A DNA stretch of 37,962 nt, taken from NCBI GenBank assembly GCA_025769875.1, contig JAGFNK010000503.1, forward strand, positions 1 to 37,962. The letters run 5' to 3'. The DNA is from Russula earlei (Eukaryota; Basidiomycota; Agaricomycetes; Russulales; Russulaceae). The position numbers and the translations under genes are program-made. Shown one piece after another: positions 8,536 through 18,453 of the stretch (the stretch's first letter is position 1; each line of letters starts with the position of its first letter). The notes under the pieces were generated by a model. It saw only the letters and a list, made by a program, of their open reading frames with translations. It ran no database searches and had not been told where the DNA came from.

Positions 8536-8576
8536 AATAAAGCACTTTCCAAAAAAAAAAAAAAAAAAAAAAAAAA
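8536..8576 (+). repeat. AATAAA followed by A26 tract: possible retroposed transcript 3' end
   Basis: AATAAA at 8536-8541 is followed after 9 nt by 26 uninterrupted A (8551-8576), the layout of a polyadenylated RNA copied back into DNA (processed pseudogene or SINE-like). I cannot identify a parent transcript in 8140-8535. The 9-mer AGGGATGAT occurs just right of the tract (about 8586) and also near 7990 and 8048, which could be a target-site duplication or chance. Between 8577 and 9009 I see no gene, only the 3' flank of the MFS gene. Confidence 0.4.
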
Positions 8577-9009
8577 GAATCGAAGGGATGATGAGTGTGC
8601 GACTGTCGTAAGTCAGTCGGAGGAGGAAGAGGTGCTGGTACCAAGTTGTCGGTGGGACATACAACCCGTGAGGGAATTCATGATCAGACGCGGAGGAGAG
8701 AGGGATAATAACAGCAGGCAGCAGGACGAATGTATCGGAGCGAGTGACAACAAGGCAAGATGGAGGAGTGTGCGCGCATAGGAACGGATCTCAGTCGTGT
8801 CAGTCATCCGAAGCATAGAAAAGCGAGTGCGATCAGCAACGCTCTGCTGGACGCTAGATTTTGCATCGATACATGGATACATGTATCTCTACTCATACAC
8901 GGACTCAAGAGGAATGAGCCTATAACAGAAAGGCAGGAATCGATAGCGGCTAGTAGTAGTCCGTGTCGCGTCGTTGCGGTTGTAATCATACACAGACCGG
9001 GATGTTTGT

Positions 9010-12000
9010 TTAGTGGATGAAGAAAGTGTGGAAGACCGCGAGTGCACACGCCGCCCCGACCACTAGGAACCCGACATAGTAACCTGACGGATTTCCCTGT
9101 ACACTTGCGGTCCATATCTAGAGACCAATTTCAGATCATGCGACACATGGAGAGTGCGCACATACATAGCCGCCCAAAAGGGGTCCAAAAAATCGCGCAA
9201 GAGATACTATGCTCTGCGCCACGCCATTTGCAAAGCCAACGACTGGCGGGGGAGACACTGAAACAGGTATTTAAATGTCCCGCAAGGGTCGCAAAAAGGA
9301 TCAGAGTGCTCACTGTAATTTAGAAGAATCGATACTGATGTGAATGTAAAGGTTGCGCCGCAATATCGCACAGCTCTGGGAAAGTGAAACAGAGGAGTCT
9401 ACATCAAAGTCAAGACATGTGAAAAAGGGCCACGCTTACGTGCTGATTGTCAAGGCTGTGTAGGACAGGGACTCGTGAGTAGGGCGATTCAAGGAACGAA
9501 ACAACACTGACGAATCATTAGGATGAGGCTGCCACCGCTCCCAGGGCTGGCGAGGACGCGGTATAGCGCGACGGTGAGGTATCCCGGAATGAACAATAGT
9601 GTGCCCAAGCGGAACATGGCCAGGTGAGAAAATCGTCCTCTGGGTGGTCTAAAACCAACTTCGTCAGATGCGATGAGGGAGCGGGGCAAAGTGGCGACTC
9701 ACCCTATGTTGCTAAAAAGACATCTCGAGTTAGAGGGCGAGTGCAGGTAGTCGAACAGACGTACGGATAAAGATAGAATTGGAACGCAATTTGCGCAAGG
9801 CACATCAACGCAGCTATCTTACGATCAGTAAAATGAGGGATGAGCATACAAATGAACCCACTGAGCTGCGCAAAGTCTCCAGCGCTAAGACCCAGACCCC
9901 CGGAATCGAACTTCCTGTGTATCCTGTTCAGCGCTACGCCTGTCGTACAACGAAAAATCGCTCACCCTACGACGTAGGTCAAGAACACCATGTCATGCGT
10001 GGTAGTATGCAGGGCCAGCCATCCGTACTGGAAAATGATAGCCATGGGCAGCTGGCTCATTAAACTTGGCTGCGTTCCTTCGGCACTCGGCACGGCTACT
10101 ACGCTTTCTTGCAGTTGAGAAGGGTCGGCTGCATTCAGAACCCTCTGCGCCTCAGCGACAGCGGGCGGTGTCTTCACGCCTGAATGGGCGAAGATTGCAG
10201 GTACAGTATTAGAGAAACGACGAGGAGGGAAGCCCGCCTCCGTTGATTGTCCGGTGGCACCGTACTGCTGCGATGGGCGACGCCGCTGTGGAGACTGGGA
10301 TATGTGGTGCTGCGGGGTTGAGGGGCGTCGGAACGGTGATGCATGACGCATATTTGGGATGGAAGGTGCAACGGTGCCTGCAACACGCTTTCCCCTCTCT
10401 GTGGGGGTAGTATCCTCAGCACCGGGAGGATTGTCGTTCTGGTCATCACCATCCAAGTCAAATACACTTTCAAACTGCCCCTCCGTATCTGCATCGTCGT
10501 TCTCGAATACCTCCTCGTTGTCAACATTCATCGCTGCGGCAACCCATAAGTCCGCAATGTTAGTGACCGCATTTTCGTTCGCCAATAGCAGGCGCTGCGC
10601 AAAACTCGGTTCGCCATCCACTCCAAAACTTCGTGGGCCACCATCTCCGGTGATAGCAGTCATGTTGCTCGCTCGGCGACGGAAGTTACCATGGCTACCC
10701 CGTAGATACGACACGCCCGACATATTGCTCCCCAGTCGCGAGCGGAAGCTGAGGGCTCTCCCACCACTGCCATAACCATACGCATGTCCATCTGCGCGAC
10801 TAGTGCGTGGTATGGGACGAATGGCAGGAGACTGAGACAGTGGGACGGCTGGAGAAGACGATAGATCCGGCACTCTGCTGGCAAAGACGCCTGAAAATGT
10901 GCGTGATGCTTTGCGGAGGCCCTCGTACAAACTCGCTTTACGTGGGACTGTGGCTACTGGAGTAGACGGGAGTGATTCCTCTTCTGGAATGGTCGGGTGC
11001 ACGGCATCGGTGATCTTCTCGGGCGGTAAGCGGATGGCGCCCTCGCGTGGGCCACCGTCTGGGCCAAGGAAGAGAGAGAGGATAGAACCTGATGGTGGTG
11101 TGGATATGCAAACATGTTAGGAACGCGAGTGCTAACGGTAACACACCAGTCAAGGTGACGGAGGCCGCGATACAGGTGGGGAGAAGGTAAGGGTATTTAA
11201 CAAATAGAGGGAGTTTCTCAAAAACATTGGGCCATTTCTTTGAGGGAGATTCGACTGTTTTAGACAGTAGCAGTCAGTGCATGACGGAAAAAATGAAAGA
11301 TCAGAGAGGTAAAACTGACAAGCTCCACCAACAATAGCTCCAGCAACACCACCGAGACCCCAGCAAAAACCAAGGATAGCATATGCCCTTCCCTCGTTGC
11401 TCGGATCGGAAATAACTGTCACACACCCACGGGCAACCCCAACTGCACCGGCGAAGACGCCATGCATCAAGCGAATGACGATGGCTTGCTTCAAGGATGT
11501 CGATGTACCAAATAGAGCACAGGTGACAGAGCTTCCGAGGAGAGAAACAAAGAGCACGAGCCGTTGACCGTGTTTGTCTGCGATGGTGGCCCAGAGGAGC
11601 GATGTAAGGAATTGGGTGAAGAAGAATGCGGCGACAAGAAGACCGGAGGCAAACCCGACATCAGATCCTTCAGGAATCTCGGGAAAGCCTTCGACCATAA
11701 ATATTAGAAATGGCATGGAGACGTTGGCGGTGAGAAATTCGCCCAGGAGGGTGATGGAGAGGACAATCATAGATAGCTTGGGAAGTGGCGTCGCATAGGT
11801 GTCACTTGGTTTCTGTAACGCACTGGGTATCAAAGGCAGCTCTTCCGGGGCAGGAGGGGGAGCGGGTGTGGACAACGGTGACGCATCTCGGTCTGGGAGC
11901 GAACGACGTTTGGATAAGATGCTGGGATGACGGGAGAGGATGTATCGAAGCGGGGAGATGCTGGGCGACCCGTTGTCATTTTCACTTTGATCACCTGGGC

Positions 12001-12055
12001 CGAATACCCTTGTTGGTGATCGTCTGTGCTCTGTCCGCGAGCCAGAGCGAGACAT
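9010..12055 (-). CDS. MFS transporter with long central cytosolic loop (TetA/ZIFL-like)
   Basis: Eleven exons: 12055-11320, 11254-11147 (or -11145), 11089-9966, 9923-9862, 9813-9765, 9711-9703, 9648-9512, 9455-9440, 9375-9314, 9257-9166, 9117-9010. The length is about 834 residues. A disordered N-terminus precedes six membrane helices, including a motif-A-like LLWATIADKHGQRLVL and GGAFESPSKKWPNVFEKLPL. Then comes a ~350-residue Ser/Pro-rich cytosolic loop, then six more helices with YPNIGPPRGRFSH, VRYCG and ANGVAQSIVSLAR. The substrate is unknown; plant and fungal relatives move drugs, metal chelates or organic acids. Two exons are only 9 and 16 nt. At the exon 2/3 junction the family motif FLGPDGGPREG and the following AIRLPPEK are in different frames. 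An extra base in the C4 run at 11040-11043 is one explanation. The alternative donor at 11144 instead keeps the whole gene open. Confidence 0.85.
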
Positions 12056-12143
12056 CGGTCGAGGTCAGTTGAAAGGGATGGTTGATAGTGGCCGTGGGCA
12101 TGGAGAGTATAAATATGGCCACGGTCACGCTCTCACCCACCAA
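12056..12143. promoter_or_regulatory. 88-bp divergent promoter between MFS and FMT genes
   Basis: Only 88 bp separate the two start codons (12055 minus, 12144 plus). TATAAATA occurs at 12108-12115, 29 bp before the FMT start codon. If that element is used for FMT, the 5' leader would be extremely short or initiation would use a downstream site. Both genes must share, or overlap into, each other's control regions. Confidence 0.6.
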
Positions 12144-13453
12144 ATGGTTCCAGTCCGTTCTCTAGCAAGGCAATACCACAACCTACGACGATTCGACATA
12201 CTCTACTTTGGACGTGATGAGTTCTCATGTCAAGTGTTCGAAAAGCTTTACAGTGCCACAGGTCAGACATGCTGTCTTTGCGCTGTCGCACTTGACTGGT
12301 CAGCGTCGTAGATGTATGGCAGAGCCTTCTTATCGCGACTCAGCCAGATCAAATGATCGGTAGGAAACGGAATGTCCTTTCTGTTTGTCAGTCCCTCTGC
12401 CCATTCAGCTTCTGCTCTTAATCAAGCTCGTTGCAAGCTCCGTTAAAGACGCTCGGCAACGATCTCAATGTCCCTGTGACCACCATTCCGCATGTCAGGT
12501 CAGAGCTCGAGGCGTGGAAGGTGCACGCACTTCCTTTATCTGCTCCTCAAAGTAATCCGCTAACACCGCCCAGCCTCCCTCACCTTTTTATCCCCTGGCT
12601 GGCGAGCCACCCTTCAATCACCTCCTTCTGACCGCATCTTTCGGGCGCATCCTTCCGTCCAGCCTTCTGTCACTGTTTAGACTGGCGCACACCCTCAATG
12701 TACACCCATCCGCTCTACCAGCCTACCGTGGACCTGCGCCCATCCAACGGGCCATCCTAAATGGCGAACGTGACACCGCGGTCTGCGTCATTGAGATGAA
12801 ACGTCGAGGTGGCATTGACGCGGGCGATGTTCTCGGGCGTGTTCCCATCGTACGAGCCCTCAGGTTTCTTTCGTTTGATGTTCTCAAACGCAGCCCTGTA
12901 GTCCATCCCACCCGGCACTGGATACAGCCCTCTCCGTGATACCCTCGCTCAGAAGGGTGGGGATCTCCTCGTTTCCGTTCTCCGCTCCGTCCTGAGTGGC
13001 ACAGAAACGCGTGTTCCTCAGAGCTCTGTGACGCCCGCCACTCCACGCGCACCATTCATCACCCCAGTGGATTCGCAACCCGACTTTGCACGAGAAACTG
13101 CGGAAGACGTAGTTCGACGTCACCTTGCACTTTCCCACCACAAACCGTTAACGACCTATCTGCCTGCCTCGACGCGGACGGTACAGATACATGACCCATC
13201 CGTTTTCCCATACAGCACTGTGGGCGTGCGGACTGTGGTCGGCAGCCGGCCAGGTTCCGCGGCATATCACAAACCGCTGAGGTCAGTCCTCGTGCGCTGC
13301 GCCCAGGAGTCGGTTCTGCGCGTGCCGACGCTCAAGTCTGAGTTCCGGTCGTTGATGCCGGCAAAGTCGTGGTGGGACGGCATTCAACCGAATTGGAAGG
13401 ATTCACACGGCTGTATTTTGTTCACAAATCCACCAGCCGATCATTGTGTTTAG
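12144..13453 (+). CDS. FMT1: Methionyl-tRNA formyltransferase, mitochondrial
   Basis: Five exons join in frame: 12144-12261, 12312-12386, 12438-12520, 12574-12849, 12902-13453 (introns 50-53 nt; about 367 residues). The enzyme moves a formyl group from 10-formyl-THF to Met-tRNA for mitochondrial initiation. The N-terminus MVPVRSLARQYHNLRRFD is Arg-rich without acids, fitting a matrix presequence, and runs into FDILYFGRDEFSC, the family's nucleotide-fold start. The catalytic region reads LNVHPSALPAYRGPAPIQRA (Asn-134 and His-136) and GIDAGDVLG (Asp-176 region), corresponding to the Asn/His/Asp set of bacterial Fmt. The C-terminal domain includes LTTYLPAST and VLVRCAQESVLRVPTLK. The second intron uses GTCAGT and restores LSVSPLKTLGNDL. 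No broken motif is seen; the gene looks functional. Confidence 0.9.
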
Positions 13454-13540
13454 AGTGAGGGACTCTCTCTCTCGAGTTCCGCATTGCCTGACTCACAGAT
13501 GAGCCTACCATACCTTCTGCCCGACGGGAGTCGGTAGGCG

Positions 13541-14462
13541 ATGGATGGTGACTGGCCAAGGATTCGAAATACCTGGCTACATGGCCCCAGACCACTCGTC
13601 AAGGAAAGTGTTCCCGGGGGTAGTAATGTTCGAATCAAGTTGCTTCGAGTCTGGCCGTTAACCTGGCTTACCATATTTTATACCTGAGCTACCTCGTCAT
13701 TCGAATGCATATCACGTCATAGCCAGCTACCTCGTAAGTCTCGCCTCATTCTGTCTGACCGTGACCAATATCGAGCTCCAATGGGTGACTCCAAGGCGGC
13801 GGTTACAGTGATGCTTACGTCTCCTGATCCCCCGTCGCCTTCTCTGTATTATCAGATGTTAAGGATGAATATCAGTCCTCCACACTTTCTTTTGCTTTGC
13901 TGCGCTGGGCAAGGCATTGCGACTGATGAACCGGCCGCTTTTTTTGTTTTTTGATTGTGCAGTCCCAATCTTACCCGCGCAATGCTTTTGATGACTACGC
14001 CGGCAGCGCTGTCACGATGATCCCCCAGCCTCGGTACGTCACCCTGGTCGAACTCTCAGAATGACTCCGGAAATTGGCACAACATAAACCTTTCCCGACT
14101 GACCTCTGTATCCTCCACAATCCGTCTCGTCTTTGTACAGGCCTTTTTACCCTGTCGCGAGCTTTTCGGGCCCGTCTTTCGAAACTGAGGACACCCACCA
14201 ATACAAACGATTACTCTCATGTTGTCAGAAACTGGTCACCACCAGCCTGGATACTCTTATTTCATCCGTCTCACCTTCCGCTCCATGGGTCATTCATCCG
14301 AGTGAAGCGGTTACGGCAAAATGGGTGAAACATCGGCTGGAACAGGTGAATACTCCATTCATGATAGATAGCGCGTAAGTGCGGATGATCTGTTCTCAGC
14401 CTGTTGGCATGCCCGTCGAGGTACTATTAGAAGCGAGTGGATCAAAAATAACGCCCTCATAG
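13541..14462 (+). CDS. Putative multi-exon gene of unknown function
   Basis: The 3' part is the better supported. An exon from 14141 (acceptor TTTGTACAG) reads PFYPVASFSGPSFETEDTHQ and APWVIHPSEAVTAKWVKHRL to a GTGAAT donor at 14346, then 14400-14462 gives PVGMPVEVLLEASGSK and a TAG. Upstream, an exon ending at 14033 (AVTMIPQPR) splices in phase. The 5' end is uncertain. One chain in frame is 13541-13656, 13723-13733, 13809-13857, then an exon beginning at 13963 or about 14007, but it needs an 11-nt exon. It lies ~90 bp after the FMT stop on the same strand. I do not recognise the family and see no membrane segment or motif. Confidence 0.35.
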
Positions 14463-15721
14463 AAAACTCCATAATGGATGCAGTACGGCATGCATCCCAT
14501 CCAGATCCCATCCAGCTTCCAAGCAGATTTCCACCGCATCATTTCGCGCTCTCGTGAGGTAAGACTCATGGATGGGTGCGACCCCATGTTTCTCGGGAAG
14601 AGCACTGCAGATGATGAAACAGTGTTCGCGACTGTGTGAGCACAGGAAGAATATGAAAAGAGCCATGATAAACATAATGCCCCAACGGGATACCCAAGAA
14701 AGAAGTAGAAAGAAAGAAAGAAAAGGCATGCGGTCTGCAGCAATGCCTTTTTAAACCGATGTTAAAACCGTCACCTCGCGTGAGGGCAGTCTCACTTGAC
14801 CTGGGGATGCGATGTACAGTACTGCCATCCCAAAAACTGTGCAGGGTTTGTGTGACCCTGCTGCACCAAGCGCCGCGCTCCCATGTTGTAGACAGAGCCT
14901 TTCACGGTTACTTTTAGCCCCAGGCTGGGCGCAATTGCTCGCGCATAGATGCCCAGCACATTCCAGGAGCTCGGCAGGTTCGGCACAGCCGCTACTGAAG
15001 AGGCCGCACAAGAAAGAACTAGCGGAGGCAACCACACCAGTGGCGATGGAACAAACACATGACGGCCATATCGAGCCGATATAAGGACACGTCGCAGCGC
15101 GTTTATGGCCAACTGTACAAGGTTATTGGCCCCGTCAGACGCCGTATTGCATGTACTGGCCGTATGAGATCGACTTGGCGCGCCTTGAGAGAGCATCCTG
15201 GAATATATACCAAAGGAAAAGGCTCATAGGTGGGTTGTGCTTGTGATCGACAAGTGCGATCTTATGCCAGATCGGGTTATGGTACGCCGTCATGCTCCCT
15301 GTCACGCATTGCGAGATGCTAAGATGCGGAACGCGGTACAGTATATTCAGCACCTCATGCCGCGATGCCCGACAATTGCGTTTCATGCCTTGCCAAACCA
15401 TTCAAGTTCGTTCAGTAAGGGTTCGCTCATTGAGCTGCTGCGTCGGTTCTCGCAGCCACGTTCAGATGAGAAGTAAATTTTGGTCGCATTCATCGGAGAC
15501 CCAACTGAAGTGTAAGGGAAGAGCAGCGTCATCAATACGTTAAAGAGTGGCAAGGTGTGCCGAGCCGCACCCGCGCCAGGAGAAGAAAGGTTGGTACTTC
15601 AGCTCGTTATCCTGACTATATGCTCCATGAAACGAGGCGGTTCCTGGGGAGCGGATGGTTTCCTCAATGAGTTCGCGCGCGAAAGGTCGGCTAGTCAACG
15701 GCCGCGAGCCAGATATCGAGA
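14463..15721 (-). other. Possible minus-strand gene fragments, unresolved
   Basis: Several minus-strand stretches read like protein but I could not join them with confidence. They are RPFARELIEETIRSPGTASF (about 15690-15630), TAYHNPIWHKIALVDHKHN followed by PMSLFLWYIFQDALSRR (about 15290-15180, stop near 15135), RYGRHVFVPSPLVWLPPLVL (about 15085-15025), and a hydrophobic stretch with FSYSSCAHTV (about 14700-14600). Some potential introns are in phase (for example ~15410-15320). The mixture of hydrophobic segments suggests a membrane protein if it is a gene. A run of AAAG repeats lies at 14705-14725. No family is recognised. Confidence 0.25.
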
Positions 15722-16156
15722 GTGCAGCTAAAATTTTCTGAGCGACTGGGTGCGTGGGGGCGTACCGTACTTTGTTGCGCCACCAGAGCGCGCCTAGAGC
15801 TCAACGAATGCAAGGCTAAGGTGCGCGCCCGGCTTGGGAAAAACAGGGGAAAGGACATAGAGGAAAGGGGTGTACCGGGTGTCAAGCAGATTCTACGTTT
15901 GGTCATGCAGAAGAATACGTTGGCTGGTAAGGATGTGCGGTCGTTAGAATGGATTGATCTAGAAGGCGAAAGCACGGGTGGGCATGATGAGGAAGAAGTC
16001 GACGATGAACTTGATATCCAAGGTTTCTGGCATGGCCAAAGAGCAGAGCGTCAATCCCCTTCCTCTACCCATGAAATTGACAAGCTCATCTCCACCCTCC
16101 TGACTCTCGCCAGGGACAACTTGCGTGCTATGTTCTTCCGGACGATAGCGAGATGA
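15722..16156 (+). CDS. Hypothetical protein, charged and helical
   Basis: An open frame of about 144 codons ends at TGA 16154-16156. The middle and end are protein-like: VPGVKQILRLVMQKNTLAGK, an acidic DEEEVDDELD stretch, and HEIDKLISTLLTLARDNLRA, which would form an amphipathic helix. The first ~35 codons look less convincing, so the true start or an upstream exon is uncertain. Immediately after the stop another frame stays open to about 16267 (VKPPTYRSVFEREIARIVAK). The gene may therefore continue through an unrecognised intron or have a frameshift. No family is recognised. Confidence 0.35.
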   Translation: MQLKFSERLGAWGRTVLCCATRARLELNECKAKVRARLGKNRGKDIEERGVPGVKQILRLVMQKNTLAGKDVRSLEWIDLEGESTGGHDEEEVDDELDIQGFWHGQRAERQSPSSTHEIDKLISTLLTLARDNLRAMFFRTIAR

Positions 16157-16267
16157 TCTTGACAGACAAGTCAATCCCAATCCCTCCTATACCCGTGTCA
16201 AGCCCCCTACCTATCGTTCAGTTTTCGAACGGGAGATCGCCAGAATTGTAGCGAAAGCTCAGCATTA

Positions 16268-17152
16268 ATGAGTGATGAGTGTTCCAAAGCTAAGTATGAG
16301 CCACGTGAACGCATGACTAACACGTCACGTGCTGCTACAACCTCCACCCATTTCCTCATCTCATCAAAACCTTTTCCATGATGTTCACCTGCTCGAGTCT
16401 AGGCACGTCAAATACCTCTGCGACGCTCAGTTGCGCATCATCGCTGAATTCGCGTACCCCCGAGTGTACGGGAGACAAACGAACTGGTGGCCAAAGCGTC
16501 GGTCGCCATCTCAGCCTCTTGTTGCCACTGGGCTGGGGCCGGAACGTCGCACGTGTTATCTGGGGTGATGGACCCACGCGATACCAGGTTACACTTCGAG
16601 AGATTGGCAGGCTTCCAGGGGGATGGGATGCCTTATTGGACATTGGACACTTCTCCCTCCTTTTTGACAGCCACTCTCCGAATCAAGATCATGGCCGTTG
16701 GTGCCGACTGCTGGGGCTGATCACGAACGGTCACAGGGCTGCGAGAGGACATATCCGTTTGTTGCATTAATCGATCGAATCAATCGAGACCTGAATTTAT
16801 CACCACCACCACTGTATGGACATCGACATCGATTCTATTTGGTCGTTGCGCGCAATTGCATGAATGGTCGAAAGAAGCAGAAGCAGTGCCATCCACATCC
16901 ACGAGCCAGTGGCCATCGAGCTCGTCGGTGATCATTCGCTGGACCGACGACCGACGACCGACGACCGACAGGATTGATGGATGTGTTTTACGTTACTGAC
17001 ATTATAAGTACATGCGATTCGTCGATTCGTCTTCCCGTCGATCAACACCAACTTGTATCCTACAATGGCCACTCTGGCCTGCAAGGTGATGTAAAAGAAA
17101 GAAAGAAAAAACCCTTTTTTAGCCTGAAGGGAAAAAATGAATTGCCAAACAA
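16268..17152. other. No recognisable gene; contains a 7-bp tandem repeat
   Basis: Open frames exist on both strands (notably 16378-16770 plus) but none resembles a family I know, and splice signals do not connect them. A tandem array of the unit ACGACCG, about four copies, lies at about 16940-16970. A CACGTG E-box-like site is at about 16301 and a TCACGTGCT at about 16325. Confidence 0.35.
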
Positions 17153-18272
17153 CTAATCCAATCCCTGCTTCAACTTCTCGCCCTCTTCCACCTTCTCCTT
17201 GTTCCTGCTCGCCTTCCCGAGGAGCACCTTCATTTCACCCTTGACCTTGTTCATCACGCTCGCCTTTTTGTGGTTGCTCGCGTCCGAATCGCTGCTGGAC
17301 CTTCCTTTCCGTTGCGTGGGAACGCCCGCCGCCCCGGTGCCCAAGCGCTCTTCTGCGGAGCGATAGCTTTCGCGCTTGCGCTCAAAACCTTTCTTCTCTT
17401 CTGCCGCGGTCACCTCCTCTTTGAATTTGGAGTCTGCCGGAATGTCCTGTAAATTCTCGCTAAAGCTCGCGCTCTGATCGTCAGCCCAGGATCGCTCACC
17501 TCGGCGTCCGCCCCTTCAAAGACCTCTTTCGATTCTCGCCGTACTCGCGAGGGGTCGTCTCGGTCGTCAGCGTTACGATGGACTGGAGTCCCCAGATCCA
17601 CGATTCCCGGCGCATCGCCCGCGGCCCCTTGCGGGCGCGCGCGCTCGTCCGGGAGTTTCGCGACAGAGGTCTCGCTGCTAGAACTCGGTAGTGGAAGATC
17701 AACGCCGCCATGACGCTCCCCCGGTCGGACTCCCTCCGTCTCTTGCGAGGGTAGGGATGGGGCGGCTACCCCGGTTGCCAGCGGGTGAACGGACGGACCG
17801 GGCTGGCCCGCAGACTCGAAGCGCTCGTCGGGAAGCTTCGCGACCGAGGTTTCGCTGATGGAGCCAGGGAGGGGGCCGACGCCGTCATGATGTTCCCCCG
17901 GCATGACACCTTCCCTTTCTGTAGATGGCAGCGAGAACGCCTTTGCGCCTGCTAAATAAAGGGCATCGTCGGCCCGGTTGGGAATATAGACTTGCTCTTT
18001 TGGGAGGGAAGTGACGTACACAAGTAGCTGGCGACCCCGGGAGGAAGGTAAGATCGTGCGCGACTCGTCTGGGAGGATTTCTGCCTTGGAGCGGGCCGAG
18101 ATTCGACAGCAAAGGAAGCGCTGTCCTCACGTGGGAAGGCGCCGGGAATGTCGAGACCAGGGGTGCTTGGAAGCGAGGGGGGCGCCTGGGGCTGAAGCCT
18201 TGGGGCCGGCGGAAGAGTGTTATTGAGTGGAGGAGAGTCAAGGGGAAGGGGAGAATCGACTAGGGAGGCCAT
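17153..18272 (-). CDS. Basidiomycete LPDER-repeat protein of unknown function
   Basis: Three exons join in phase: 18272-18131, 18080-17500, 17455-17153 (introns 50 and 44 nt; 341 residues). The N-terminus is Pro-rich (PLPLDSPPLNN). It is followed by ILPDESRTILP and a YIPNRADDALYLAGA segment. Two imperfect ~50-residue repeats come next. Each runs from (E)GV.PGE.H.GV through an (P/S)xSxSETSVAKLPDER core, ending with LPDERF and LPDERA. The C-terminus is strongly charged: KVKGEMKVLLGK, NKEKVEEGEKL. Such GV..LPG..SE..VAKLPDER repeats are common in Agaricomycete proteins with no assigned role. There is no membrane segment or catalytic motif; the protein is probably largely disordered and hydrophilic. 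Confidence 0.75.
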
Positions 18273-18453
18273 GACATGGAATTCATGGCCCCTAAACGCT
18301 CTCGCTATTTGAGGGTTTCGATGCAAGCTTGGATCCGCAAAATACGTCATATTTGACCAACTCCTCCATCGCTCCACTTTGGTTCCGTCATCCCTCTCAT
18401 CTCTCGTGACCAGTGAATATTCGAATATTTTCCTATTATGGCTGATGCATGTT

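Noticed and set aside
9890..9925. B-box-like GTTCGATTCC on the minus strand, suggesting a tRNA
   Set aside because: No matching acceptor stem or anticodon arm around it, and the bases encode KFDSGG of MFS exon 4 in frame.
13628..13642. GTTCGAATC resembling a tRNA T-loop
   Set aside because: Flanks do not form a cloverleaf; treated as chance.
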